NCBI GenBank assembly: GCA_946811695.1
Contig: OX328130.1
Location: forward strand, 77,438,081-77,502,080
Reading direction: 5' to 3'
DNA from: Gonocerus acuteangulatus
Taxonomy: Eukaryota > Arthropoda > Insecta > Hemiptera > Coreidae
Length of the DNA: 64,000 nt
This document shows positions 42,059 to 53,137 of the stretch, piece by piece. Made by a program: the position numbers and the translations under genes. The first letter of the stretch is position 1, and every line of letters starts with the position of its first letter. The notes under the pieces were generated by a model. It saw only the letters and a program-made list of their open reading frames with translations. It was not told the DNA's origin and did not search any database.

Positions 42059-43045
42059 GTTAAAGACTGACAAACCTGTCCGGTACACCTGAACAGTGTG
42101 GGTCACAGGTAGACCGGACAGGTGCACCTCACGGGTGTACCTATCCGGTCTACCTCATAGTGTGTGGCCGGTCTAAGACAGGAAGACAGGCCGTTAAAAT
42201 ATATATCTGTTAGCAGTCTATCTACAAAAGTGATACACTACTGATAAAGTTACACAGTCAAAATGTTTCACTAGTATAATATTGGTGGATACGTAATCGG
42301 TTTGCATTCGCCAAATTTCCCATTGTAGAGGATGATAAACCTTGAAGGAGAGATTTGTCACGGGGGAAATATTTGTAAATATGAACTCATCTATTCGATG
42401 TTTAGACAAGTGTTCCAACAATGGAAGTTTTGCCAAACATCAGGTAAAAAATGTCCTATCCATCTAGAAGCGCGTTTTTATAACATTCATATTCCTTGAT
42501 TCATTTCGAAAGCTAGTAAGAAAAATAGTTAATATTTCGTGAAAAATTTATACAAACATTCCAAAGAATTTTTGAAGCATAGTTAGAATGCAGAGGAAAC
42601 TAACAATGTCGGAACATATTCGGCCCCTTGGAATCCATATTCCGGTCCATTACTGTCAAAAAAACAATGTTTCTCGTTTTACTTATGTGGGCCTCAGAAG
42701 TCAAAGGGTTTAAGAGACATTCTTGAAAAAAAAAAGATTGATGGTTGGGGCAAATTTTGAAGATGTTGGTTTTGTGCAAAAATATTGCGAGTATGAGGAT
42801 AAATATTGAGCAAATTTTGTGAGGCGTTCAAAAGTTTAGAAAGTTTTTGTGGACCTGTCAATATTTCGTAAGCATGACAGAGTGCTGTCAAAATGAAGAA
42901 GCTGACAAAATATTAACCGTTTGTGTATGTGTGTTTGTGTATGTGTGTTTGTGCGTGCTTGTGTGTCATTCAGCGTGTATGCCTTTACAATACATTTTTA
43001 AGTATTTTATATCCTTTTTTTCATCCTTATTTTATCCTGCCTATT

Positions 43046-43312
43046 ACACGGGCGTATATAGAAAATAATTTCGGGGGGGGGGGCTGAGAACATTTGGGGG
43101 TATGGAATACTAACAATCTACAACTAGGCATAGTTAGCAAATTAAAACATTATTATATCCAAAAAAATATAATTTCTGAACTAAGTGATCTTATTTAATT
43201 TATTTTTAAGGTTTTTATGATACATTTTCCCGATTAATTAAAAAAATTCGGGGGGGGGGGGGGGGGGGGCTGCAGCCCCACTTTAATAAGGCCATGGTCT
43301 ATTAAAAATATA
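43046..43312 (+). mobile_element. MITE M1 copy nested in R4
   Basis: Starts ACGGGCGTATATAGAAAATA, ATTTCGG and a G-tract; interior GGTATGGAATACTAACAATC, CTAGGCATAGTTAGCAAATT; ends with a G19 tract, CTGCAGCCCCACTTTAATAA, GGCCATGG. The long G tracts are at 43069-43081 and 43251-43269. Confidence 0.65.
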
Positions 43313-43347
43313 TTGATTTGATTAAATATTTTGTTTCAAATAATTCA

Positions 43348-43560
<213 letters not shown>

Positions 43561-43749
43561 TTTCTGACATGAACAGAATACAATGGCCGAAGTGATTGAA
43601 CAGCCTTTTAAAAAAATATATAATCACTGTAATAGAATTTTGTGCAGTGTGAGGGGTCTACGACCATTCAATATTTTGTACAAAAATAATCTAAAACCTT
43701 TGAACAACATTTTTGCCAGTGTGAGGGCCCATTTAGATAAATAATAGTT

Positions 43750-44555
43750 TGTGAACACCGTAATCATGTTGGTGATAAAGAGATCCAAGAAATGTTTTGA
43801 CAGTTGTTGTCACCTGGCTTGTGTTCTCTTGAGTATTGGCACTTATGTAATATTAACTACAGAAGGAAATTAAGGTGTCTATGTGCGGATTCTCCAATGT
43901 TTTTGTATATTAATCATAAACCGGATGATGTACCTATTAACTATCATCGATAATAAACAGTTAAGGACCCGAGGATTCGTCTAGTATGATAGGAACTGTA
44001 AACATATAGTTTCTGCTATTACCACGTATGTTCAACTTTTACTCCATTTTCCTCAAAACATTGAGTTTGTAATTTAGAACCCTTCACCTCTGACGTGCTC
44101 GTGTCTTGTTTAACTGTCAAATTCATTCTACTGCTAAAACCAATTAGGTACAAAAACGAAGGTGCTAATAAGCAACAGAAACCTCAGGGAAACAGACAAT
44201 AAGACTCGTTTAAAGCAACGAAACCAACGCTTTGGAAGTTTTAAGCTTTTATTACTCCAACTGACGCCATCCCATCGAAACGTAGAACCGTTTTTAGCGG
44301 TGTTCCTCCCTCCCTCCATAGGGAGAAACCCCGCTTATAAGGTTGACCTCATGACGCAATCAGCATCTGCCGTCTAGAAAATTTCACGTTTCAGAGCTCC
44401 TAGATCACGAAAATAACGATAGTTCAAATTTGTGTAGAGAATGTAATGAGCTTCCACTTGTCACTATTTCCCAAACATTTTGGAGATATTTAAGAAAATA
44501 TACGAAAATCCTAAAAGTGATGATGATGTTTTTCTGACAGTTCCTCGTCTTCAAA
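43750..44555. other. Spacer, no gene recognised
   Basis: Includes R3-related words near 44200-44520 (TTACTCCAACTGACGCCATCC, TAGAGAATGTAATGAGCTTCC, TTTTGGAGATATTTAAGAAA). Nothing coding is supported. Confidence 0.4.
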
Positions 44556-44559
44556 ACAG

Positions 44560-45748
44560 GAGAGTATATAGGAAATAATTTCCGGAGGGGCTGGGACCAG
44601 CGGGTTATAGAATACCATCCAAGATGGGGGGTGTCCGGAAAAATTTAAAAATATTTTAGTGGACAAAAAAGTCTCCGCTGGCGTTCGCGACTGCGCTGTG
44701 TCGTTCGCGAATGTGCAGTGGCCATGTACAAAAATGATGACTGTATGTGTCACAAAAAAGTTCCCGCTGGCGTTCGCGAATGCGCAGTGGCCAAGTACAA
44801 AAATAATGACTGTATGTGTCACAAAAAAGTATCCCCTGGCGTTCGCGAATGTGCAGTGGCCATGTACAAAAATGATGACTGTATGTGTCACAAAAAAGTT
44901 CCCGCTGGCGTTCGCGAATGCGCAGTGGCCATGTACAAAAATGATGACTGTATGTGTCACAAAAAAGTTCCCGCTGGCGTTCGCGAATGCGCAGTGGCCA
45001 TGTACAAAAATAATGACTGTATGTGTCACAAAAAAGTATCCCTGGCGTTCGCGAATGCGCAGTGGCCATGTACAAAAATAATGACTGTATGTGTCACAAA
45101 AAAGTATCCCTGGCGTTCGCGAATGTGCAGTGGCCATGTACAAAAATGATGACTGTATGTGTCAAAAAAAAAGTCTCCACTGGCGTTCGCGACTGCGCAG
45201 TGGCGTTCGTGCATGCGGAGTGGGGTTCGCGCTTGCGCAGTGGCAAAGTACGAAAAAGATGACTGTTTGTTATACAGCACTTTACACAGGTTCGTCGGGT
45301 GGACCTAGGCATTCCAAAAAGGTGTCACAAAAAAAGTGTCCGCTGGCGTTCGCGCATGCGCAGTGGCCATGTACGAAAAAGAAGACTGTATGTTATACAG
45401 TACATTACATAGGTTTGTCGGGTGAATCTAAAGCATATTTATGTTCCTGAATTTGAGCAGATGGCTCTAAACGAAATAATTTTTTTTTTTTATAGAAAAT
45501 GTTCTTACCAAAACGGCAAAATGAACTTATAACATTTTATTTTTAACTGAATAATTTGTCATTTTTGTTCCATTGTCCATGATTTGTAAAACCTTTATGC
45601 TAACCATTTTAATAGTTTTATATATTACAATATACACAAACACACACTAAGTACTATGGTACTTTTTTGCCGATTAAAACAAAATTTCGGGGGGGGGGGG
45701 TCAGCAGCCGCCTCAGCATGTGAAAAAAAGGAGTTTTATACGCCCATG
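44560..45748 (+). mobile_element. MITE M1 copy expanded by an internal 69-bp array
   Basis: Left end GAGTATATAGGAAATAATTT, CCGGAGGGGCTGGGACC. Right end TTTTTTGCCGATTAAAACAA, AATTTCGG with a G12 tract, and TTTTATACGCCCATG at 45734-45748. Between them lies the 69-bp array and a longer-period continuation. The usual M1 length is about 270 bp, so roughly 900 bp were added. Confidence 0.6.
44670..45250. repeat. 69-bp tandem array, about 8 units
   Basis: Unit TTCCCGCTGGCGTTCGCGAA, TGCGCAGTGGCCATGTACAA, AAATGATGACTGTATGTGTC, ACAAAAAAG. CpG-rich (GCGTTCGCGAATGCGCAG) in an AT-rich region. Two further units with different linkers (GTTATACAGCACTTTACACA, GGTTCGTCGGGTGGA) occur at 45250-45440, a second period of about 160 bp. 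Frames are open in several phases only because 69 is divisible by 3. Confidence 0.93.
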
Positions 45749-46283
45749 CCTTAAAAGCAAAGTAAACAAACAAAAATATAAAAGAATTTGTAAATTCGGT
45801 TTTTTCATCACCTTATAGATGTTTGATCACCTTAGGAATCTGTTATTTTTCTCACCTTCTATTTGTGCTTTTTTATATCCATAGAATTGTATTAGAACCT
45901 ACAAACCATTAAACCATACTTTTATGAGATAATGAATCACCATTGTATTCCAAGAACTGTCAAGGAATAATAGATATAAGAAGAAAGGGTCACGTAGGAT
46001 AATAGAGGTTTTATTGCATCTCCAGGACTATAAATACACATTAACTGCAGAATCTCTTCCACAATACTGCAGGCAATAAAAAAAACACACACACAATACA
46101 AATCAGAAATAAACCACTTTCTCGCTGCAAAAAAACGAATTATTCAGCCAAGTAACGTAATATATATTTGTTTTTGCAAGATTATTATGTGCTATTTAAA
46201 GTACGCCACGCAGGAGCTGCGCATATACGAACATTACTTAGATAGGAGGTCAGTTTTCGCCGCGTTATTGTAGACTGTGTCTA

Positions 46284-46662
46284 AAGCAGGGTTTTCACTT
46301 TCCGATTTGCAGTACGACTTAGTAGGACTATTAGTAGGATAATCGACTCCACTCACGCTCCGACTTGCTATCCAACTAGCGATACAACTATGTATCGACG
46401 ATATGTCGAAAAACATATCGAGTGCAGAGCGAAGTTGCCCGAAGGTCAAGCACCTACTGAGCTAAGTTGGACGACTTTGATCTGACTCACGCTCCAACTC
46501 CATAGCTAGTCGGATGTCGGACCTTCGAGTCGTCCCTCTAAATGTTCCGACTCGTCCAACTAGACTTACAGTAATCCAACAAGCCCATTCACGATCCTAC
46601 TTGTAGTCCAACTTTGGAAGTTGGACTACAAGTCGTACTGCAAATCGGAACGTTAATGGCCT
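46284..46662. mobile_element. Palindromic MITE (M4)
   Basis: The left TTTTCACTTTCCGATTTGCA, GTACGACTTAGTAGGA is mirrored at the right by TACAAGTCGTACTGCAAATC, GGAACGTTAATGG. The interior is rich in GACT/AGTC words and short hairpins (CATATCGTCGATACATAG-like around 46385; CCAACTTTGGAAGTTGG at 46610). No coding. Confidence 0.7.
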
Positions 46663-46948
46663 CCTTTAAACTAGATAACGCGCGGTACGTTGTGGTTCAT
46701 CACATCATTTAAAACTGGCATGTCGTGGAGTTAACACCAGCATGAAACTTACCGGTCCATACAGTTTTCATAATTTCCATTACTGCAGTTCTTTGCCCCA
46801 TTTTGCGCTTTTTGGGTAATTTCTCGAAATTTTCAGGTTGTACGATCCAAACGGACCTCAGCCTAGGATTCAGCTCTTCGAAATACTCGTAGGTCGGTAA
46901 GTCATGTGAAATTTACAGGTCACTTTTTATTGTTGTGTGTCGGTGTTT

Positions 46949-47228
46949 CAGGGACGCCACATCTCAGAGCCGGGCCCGGGACCAGATTAAGGGCCCCCAT
47001 TTCTCACAGCCGGGCCCCCACTTGTCAGAGCCAGAATGAAAATTTTAGTACTTTGGGGACTTTGGGCATTTTAAAATTATTTTCATCTTCAGTTTTTAGC
47101 AAAATGAGAAGCCGACAATCGGTGCTGCAAAGGTCACTTTCGGTTCTTTTTTCCAATTAGCGAGGATAGGCCCGGTGCCCGGGCCCGGGACAACTGTACC
47201 CGGTTGTCCCTCCCATGTGGCGGCCCTG
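46949..47228. mobile_element. hAT-type MITE M3, second copy with 8-bp duplication
   Basis: Ends CAGGGACGCC ... GGCGGCCCTG; the 8-mer CGGTGTTT at 46941-46948 and 47229-47236. Same interior as the copy at 32564-32836, with an extra GGCCCCCA-type duplication. The two copies have different target duplications and so are independent insertions. Confidence 0.88.
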
Positions 47229-47432
47229 CGGTGTTTTATTATTTATACATTTATAGGATTGATGCAAAAATAATGCTTCTTTTGAATATAAATTTTGTTA
47301 AGGCAAGTGGTTGACAAGTAAAGAAAGATAATCTAATGTCTAGTTTCTGTATTATAAACAATGGTTATTAATGTTGTTTTTCCTCAAAGATTAGTTTAGT
47401 TTGTGTTAGATTCTATATGAGTAAGGACTTAT

Positions 47433-47740
47433 GAAATTCACCATGTCAAAACAATATTATTGTTCATGGTCAAAGTGCAGCTCAAACCACGCCTAATACC
47501 AATGTAGTTTGGGATGAAAGAAGCATCCGTGAATATACAGTGCAGTGTTGGTTTTCGAAAGTTTCGTCTTGGTAATTTTGATCTGGAAGACCGCGGTAGT
47601 CCTTCTGTTGTTGATCACGACCTACTGAAGGCTATGGTAGAAGAAACCCCTCGCAGAACTACTCGGAACATTGCGAGAGAGGTTGTTCGCCATCTGGAAC
47701 GAATTGGTCGTACAAAAAAAATTCATTATTTTTGCACCAA
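47433..47740 (+). pseudogene. mariner transposase N-terminal relic
   Basis: Plus-strand pieces: VVWDERSIREYTVQCWF, then after a frame shift KFRLGNFDLEDRGSPSVVDH, DLLKAMVEETPRRTTRNIAR, EVVRHLERIGRTKKIH. 'W F.kFr.GnfdLeD..r.GrP..vd.d.l..lve..Pr.t.reia...' is the N-terminal helix-turn-helix region of mariner transposases. There is a deletion between REV and VRHLERIG. The catalytic D,D34D part is absent. Confidence 0.8.
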
Positions 47741-48015
47741 TCCAACAAAACGGGAAAAATTAACACAATCTGGATATGATCTACCACTTAGATGGTGTGA
47801 TATCTCCTAGAATATGAAGGAAGCAGCACCACAGCCACCTTCAAAAGATCATCGTTGTAATTATATTGTAGGAAGGATCTGCCTGGATGTCCTTCAAAAG
47901 CCCACGTATGCCGTCATCAATGATGCAATCTAGGATTATCCTTCTAGACTCTCTTGAAGGATAGAATATCATCAACATTACCATCACGTCCTTTAAGGTG
48001 TGGGAATTTCGGGAA

Positions 48016-48240
48016 GACACTAACGTATATAGGAAATAATTTACGGGGGGGGGCACCTAGGCATTTAGGGTGTAGGGAAAATTTTAAATATTTCACTGTA
48101 AACTTGTGAGTTTTAAGGTCCTCTGGACACCTAGTAGTAGACCAGGCTATATGTAGAAGGCATTTTTCTTTGTTATAGGCTTTATTTACATGAAATCTTG
48201 GGTCTTTTTTACTTTAGGTACACCAGTTACTTTTTCATGT
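48016..48240 (+). mobile_element. MITE M1, subfamily b, partial
   Basis: Starts CGTATATAGGAAATAATTTA, CGGGGGGG, then GGCATTTAGGGTGTAGGGAA, AATTTTAAATATTTCACTG, CTCTGGACACCTAGTAG. The same subfamily is at 48786-48992. The right end is missing. Confidence 0.55.
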
Positions 48241-48276
48241 CATTAGTGATTTATCATACTGTTATTTAATAGCATA

Positions 48277-48520
48277 TCGCACTAGTATTTCTAAAGTGAT
48301 AAAACTCAAAAATCGGTTTTATTCACACCGTCATAGTTATGACTATGTAAGACATGGTAAATATCTCTTTATCAACCATCAAAACTGTATGTACCTAGCT
48401 ACAGAGCTTCTACACCAGAGGGAACTTGTGTCACTATTTCTGTATTAATCCTAAGGCCCCTATATAGGCAAGAGACATTTTCATTTTGAGTTGTGTCACT
48501 TTAGAAATACTAGTGCGATA
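48277..48520. mobile_element. MITE M2, complete copy
   Basis: Inverted ends: CATATCGCACTAGTATTTCT, AAAGTGATAAAACTCAAAA and its mirror TTTTGAGTTGTGTCACTTTA, GAAATACTAGTGCGATATG. The interior has TGTATGTACCTAGCTACAGA, GCTTCTACACCAGAG, single-copy relative of the 95-bp array at 30009-30294. About 244 bp. Confidence 0.8.
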
Positions 48521-48785
48521 TGTCTATTATAATAGAAAAAAGTGAAATAAAAAGGTTATATACAAAAAGAACAACCTTTTTTTTTTAAAAAAAATTTAAG
48601 TATTACCTACCAGAATTTGTAATATAGAACCAAATTTCAATTTGGGGGCTAATAAGACTTAATTGATTTTAAAATTGCTTCAAAAAGGTCCTTTTTTTCG
48701 CACCTCCTCCAAACGATTCACACAAACAGGAGTCCTCTTTGTACCCCATTTGATATTGTTTCTCCTCTTGTAGAAATATCACTAG

Positions 48786-48992
48786 CGCATATAGAAAATT
48801 ATTTCGGGGTGGGGGAGCCCCAGCATTTGGGGTGATGGGAAAATTTTAAATATTTTAGTGTAAACTGCTGGGTTTTCAGGTTCTCTGGACACCTAGTAGA
48901 CCAGGGTAAATGTAGAAGGCATTTTCCTTTGTTATAGGCCTTTTTTAAGTGAAATGTCCTCAACGAAACTAAATTTCGGAGGGGGGGGGGCT
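48786..48992 (+). mobile_element. MITE M1, subfamily b copy
   Basis: GCGCATATAGAAAATTATTT, CGGGGTGGGGGAGCC, then TTTGGGGTGATGGGAAAATT, GTTCTCTGGACACCTAGTAG, and a right G-rich part TTTCGGAGGGGGGGGGCTTC. The final terminus is lost where a piece of R1 follows. Confidence 0.55.
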
Positions 48993-49012
48993 TCAGCTCA
49001 CATCTACACACA

Positions 49013-49142
49013 CATATTTTAACTGGGGTCATTTTCGGTGTCTACTAGGTAGGATCGATAAAGATTCGAAGAAATTTTTCAAAAATTCCGTCATGAGTGC
49101 AACCCCAATAGCTACTTTCTTTCGGAGGAAAGTGCTAAAAGA
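49013..49142 (-). mobile_element. R1 fragment (left-end part)
   Basis: TATTTTAACTGGGGTCATTT, TCGGTGTCTACTAGGTAGGA, TCGATAAAGATTCGAAG ... CGGAGGAAAGTGCTAAAA: the first 130 bp of R1 in the minus orientation. The rest is absent. Confidence 0.7.
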
Positions 49143-49177
49143 CCCGATATCTTCTCACCAAAACAAATTTTTTTTTT

Positions 49178-49557
49178 AGGGGTCCTCAGCCCCGTCTTTA
49201 TTTACACCCATGCAGAAAGATGTCTCTCGTGGAGCTTTTTAGGGGTCCTCAGCCCCGTCTTTATTTACACCCATGCAGAACGAGGTCTCTCGTTTAGCTT
49301 TTTAGGGGTCCTCAGCCCCGTCTTTATTTACACCCATGCAGAAAGAGGTCTCTCGTGGAGCTTTTTAGGGGTCTGCAGCCCCGACTTTATTTACACCCAT
49401 GCAGAAAGATGTCTCTCGTGGAGCTTTATAGGGGTCCTCAGCCCCGTCTTTATTAACACCCATGCAGAAAGAGGTCTCTCGTGGAGCTTTTTAGGGGTCT
49501 GCAGCCCCGTCTTTATTAACACCCATGCAGAAAGAGGTCTCTCGTGGAGCTTTTAAG
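49178..49557. repeat. 63-bp tandem array, 6 units, seeded by an M1 end
   Basis: Unit AGGGGTCCTCAGCCCCGTCT, TTATTTACACCCATGCAGAA, AGATGTCTCTCGTGGAGCTT, TTT at 49178, 49241, 49304, and so on. The first part (TCAGCCCCG.CTTTATTTACACCCATG) is the right terminus of M1 plus about 25 bp of flanking DNA. The array therefore copies an element end together with its target. Confidence 0.93.
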
Positions 49558-49670
49558 GGACGGTCGATTTTAAATTATTTGAGAGGATACTGTTGACCTT
49601 TGGGAATGCGAAAGTATATTTAGTCAGGGTTATGTAGTGGTATCTAAATAAAACTAGATTTTTGATAAAA

Positions 49671-50262
49671 AAATTGGTACTTACGTATTAGTGTCAAAGC
49701 AGGATAAAGAGCCGGATCACAGAGAACTGGATCTACACCATGTCAGAGATCTGGATCAAGAAGTCAAATCAGATTTCGCCAATATGGCGATGGGATTATC
49801 AACGATTTAGGTTAACTAGAGTTTTGATATAACCTTTAGCTAGCGAAAACGCGTAGCACTTATATTAATAGCATAATTGCCATGCGTTTCCGCTCGCTAC
49901 GCTCGCTCAAGATTATATCTAAACTCTAGTCAATCCAACTCGTTGATAATACAGATCAAGGATGGTTTTTCGCTGGATAATGGACTGATAAACAATTTGG
50001 CATCGCTTCGAAAAAGTAGCTTTCATCCTAGCTATTCTGATGTCGCTATCTCGCACAGAAACTGAAATCGCGTAACAAAAAAATGAAACACAAATGAAAT
50101 GCGTTAAAAAGACAAAGACAACAAGATGGCTACTATAAACACAATAGATGATATCTCTGATAGTGATTGACCAATAGAAATGCGTTATCCATGATCCAGA
50201 TCTCTGAACGAGACCCGACTCTTTAACCTGCTTTCACGCTAATACGTAAGTACCAAAAAATT
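49671..50262. mobile_element. TIR MITE (M5), about 590 bp
   Basis: Left TTGGTACTTACGTATTAGTG, TCAAAGCAGGATAAAGAGCC and right CGACTCTTTAACCTGCTTTC, ACGCTAATACGTAAGTACCAA are inverted repeats of about 40 bp. Inner second pair: CCGGATCACAGAGAACTGGA, TC / GATCCAGATCTCTGAACG. The centre has a foldback (AACTAGAGTTTTGATATAAC ... TTATATCTAAACTCTAGT) shared with 27290-27430. Confidence 0.75.
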
Positions 50263-50273
50263 TAGTTTTACTT

Positions 50274-50318
50274 TTGTCAACGTTTCGGCTTGAAATTCAA
50301 GCATTTATCATGGAGGAC
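50274..50318 (-). ncRNA. Hammerhead-like motif H10 (degenerate)
   Basis: On the minus strand: CATGATAAATGCTTGAATTT, CAAGCCGAAACGTTGAC. GCTTGAA/TTCAAGC stem and GAAAC are kept; CTGATGA is ATGATAA and GTC is GTT. Probably inactive. Confidence 0.3.
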
Positions 50319-50547
50319 TATGTAAAACAAGGATTTCATTTCTTCTGTTTGTAAATTAGTATTCTTGAAGGCCGAAACGTTCACGAAATTGTTACACATT
50401 TTTTATCCGACAATATCTACCTTCACAATCTCAACTTTCAACGATTTTTTCTCAATGAAAGAACTTTCGGTTAAGCGTAAAGGCTTGATATAATATTTTT
50501 GTTGCCATTTAAAATGAAATTACTGCTCAAACAGTAAGACCAAACCT

Positions 50548-51195
50548 TTAAATGGCCGCATAGAGAAACCTGGTCGGAGAAAGCTATAGGATTGTAAGTA
50601 CATTTGTAATCAGGACACATCCCACCATGAAGGACTATAGTTTAGGACGAGACTTTCAAATGGCCGCATAGAGAAACCTGGTCGGAGAAAGCTATAGGAT
50701 TGTAAGTACATTTGTAATCAGGACACATCCCACCATGAAGGACTATAGTTTAGGACGAGACTTTCAAATGGCCGCATAGAGAAACCTGGTCGGAGAAAGC
50801 TATAGGATTGTAAGTACATTTGTAATCAGGACACATCCCACCATGAAGGACTATAGTTTAGGACGAGACTTTCAAATGGCCGCATAGAGAAACCTGGTCG
50901 GAGAAAGCTAAAGGATTGTAAGTACATTTGTAATCAGGACACATCCCACCATGAAGGACTATAGTTTAGGACGAGACTTTCAAATGGCCGCATAGAGAAA
51001 CCTGGTCGGAGAAAGCTAAAGGATTGTAAGTACATTTGTAATCAGGACACATCCCACCATGAAGGACTATAGTTTAGGACGAGACTTTCAAATGGCCGCA
51101 TAGAGAAACCTGGTCGGAGAAAGCTATAGGATTGTAAGTACATTTGTAATCAGGACACATCCCACCATGAAGGATTATAGAATAGGACAAGACTT
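50548..51195. repeat. 108-bp tandem array, 6 units
   Basis: Unit AAATGGCCGCATAGAGAAAC, CTGGTCGGAGAAAGCTATAG, GATTGTAAGTACATTTGTAA, TCAGGACACATCCCACCATG, AAGGACTATAGTTTAGGACG, AGACTTTC. Almost no variation (CTATAGG versus CTAAAGG in two adjacent units). Origin not identified. Confidence 0.95.
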
Positions 51196-51237
51196 GAGCC
51201 GTACGAAGAAACTGGCTTTGAATAGTGCAACAAGAAC

Positions 51238-51722
51238 ATGGGCGGAATACTCACAAATTAAATGGAATACTAACAAATTAAATGGAATAATAACAAATTA
51301 AATGAAATACTAACAAATTAAATGGAATACTAACAAATTAAATGGAATACTAACAAATTAAATGGAATACTAACAAATTAAATGGAATACTAACAAATTA
51401 AATGGAATACTAACAAATTAAATGGAATACTAACAAATTAAATGGAATACTAACAAATTAAATGGAATACTGACAAATTAAATGGAACACTAACAAATTA
51501 AATGGAATACTAACAAATTAAATGGAATACTAACAAATTAAATGGAATACTAACAAATTAGAACTTGGAATTGTTAATCAACTAAAACGCTATTACACCC
51601 AAAAATGTATTCTTTTTTAACTATGTGATCTTATTAAATTTATTTTTAAGTTCTTTATGACAGATTTTTACCAATTAAATAAAAATTCCGGGGGGGGGCT
51701 GCTGCCCCCTTCAGCCCCCCTG
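51238..51722 (+). mobile_element. MITE M1 copy expanded by an internal 20-bp array
   Basis: Left CATGGGCGGAATACTC, right TTTTTACCAATTAAATAAAA, ATTCCGG with a G9 tract, CTGCTGCCCCCTTCAGCCCC, CCTGA. Between them (51246-51560) the 20-mer AAATTAAATGGAATACTAAC is repeated about 16 times. It corresponds to the M1 interior TATGGAATACTAAC..AGCAAATTAAA, seen once in the copy at 43046. Confidence 0.7.
51246..51560. repeat. 20-bp tandem array, about 16 units
   Basis: TGGAATACTAACAAATTAAA with rare changes (AATAATAAC, ATACTGACA, AACACTAAC). The unit is a short duplication within M1. Confidence 0.95.
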
Positions 51723-52239
51723 AACAAGAATACATACGGCGGCAAGCAGACCAATAAACAACCACCGTACTGCATTATTGGTAGGCTTGAAGTAATTTTA
51801 AACGTTATCGTCCGTTTAGAAATTACACATATGGACGGGTTATATCAAGGTAACCACCCTTTACCGGGTTGAGGTTAGCTCTCGGGCTTCCAGTAGGGAT
51901 AAGGAACAGTTCTAGAAGTAGTTTGAAAAAAAAACAACAAAACAGTAATCGGTAAGATGAACGAAAAGAGGAACATAAGATTCTGCTGTATCATAGAAAT
52001 ATCAAGTCATCCCATAAGTAATGTCGGTTTTTAATGGCTTACTATAACATGTAGATGTCTACTGTTACAACAGGATTTTCTTCTACAGTAGCCTGCAGGA
52101 GTTGGTTGTCAAGCTCTGTTGCTAGACCTGTACGAGGCTAGTCTTCAAGCTTGTGGTTTATGTCGGTGGACTATAGAATGTGTGGATCCAAGTTTTTCTG
52201 CTAGCTCTTCTACTGTTACAACAGGATTTTCTTCTGTAC

Positions 52240-52760
52240 GAGGCTCGTTACGAAAAAAATTGTAACGCTAACGTTTTCAAGTTCATATTCTTGCATGTAC
52301 TCGGTTTATAGGTTACTTAACCTAGGAAAACTGATAAAACCATAAAGGGATATCTAACCGTAAACGAGGAAAATTGAACCAACAACTTTTCAGATTGAGT
52401 ATTCAGTAAAGGATTGATTCAGTTGAAACTTGTTCGAGACGTACAACATTCATCTAATCCAAGATATTTATATTTTGTTTGCGTTTGGAGTTAAGGAAGT
52501 ACTCGAAAAAAATATTTTATTAATGACATGAAAAGTTTTGTGGTCTTGGTATATTTTCTTAAATATCTCGAAAACAGTTAGAAAATGGCTGTATATGGAA
52601 GGTATTCATTCGAAAGCTTACTAAATTCTCTACAAAAAAGGTTCTGATGTTATTTTTCGATGGGGCGATGTCAATCTGAGAAATAAGTGCATAAAACTTC
52701 GAAATTGCTCTTTTCAACGGGTTTTTGTCCCTGTTTATCAAACTTTTTAATTTGTTGCTC
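52240..52760 (-). mobile_element. Dispersed repeat R3, second copy
   Basis: Reverse of the copy at 24430-24950: CGAAAAAAATATTTTATTAA, ATATCTCGAAAACAGTTAG, CTAAATTCTCTACAAAAAAG, CGATGTCAATCTGAGAAATA. Diverged; no coding. Confidence 0.55.
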
Positions 52761-53137
52761 TTGTTTTTAATTGCATATAACAGTAAACTGCGTATTTTTT
52801 TTTAAATTCTACCCATCATATTAAAATTAAACATTTCAGTGGTGGGTTTTGAATAGACGTATGGCATTTAAAATAATTTCATTCAAATCGTCAGACTCAA
52901 AAACCTTTTACAACCACATAAAAATGTAAAATTCAATTTTTTTGTTGAGATTTTTGATGTTTTGACTGACAAGGAGTTGACACATTGTTTACGAATTAAA
53001 TGCACACGAGAGTTGGATACAGAACCTCCAATGTGCTTCCATATACCTGAAGCTGGTTGGGGCAGGTATCTCTAGACAACTTCTGACCTTTCACTCCACG
53101 GTCTCGGAAAGAAGGTACAGGCAAACCTTATAATAGC

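Larger units (their letters stand above)
41235..42173. mobile_element. PIF/Harbinger element remnant with TIRs and TAA duplication
   Basis: The left terminus GGGCCGCCACACACTATGAG, GTAGACCGGACAGG is inverted at the right end (CCTATCCGGTCTACCTCATA, GTGTGTGGCCGGTC). TAA flanks both sides (41232-41234, 42174-42176), the 3-bp target duplication of PIF/Harbinger. Near each end the terminal repeat is itself folded (CCGGACAGGTTCACCCGTCC..). It keeps parts of both element genes facing each other, with the middle deleted, so it cannot move itself. Confidence 0.88.

Noticed and set aside
42218..42436. A 72-codon minus-strand frame with a protein-like composition
   Set aside because: No recognisable family and no splice signals; adjacent to the Harbinger remnant but outside its terminal repeats.
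45340..45365. A functional NRF-1 site (GCGCATGCGC)
   Set aside because: It is one variant inside a CpG-rich minisatellite far from any exon; sequence match alone is not enough.
44511..45450. Overlapping repetitive frames in five phases
   Set aside because: A 69-bp array leaves all frames open; no coding evidence.
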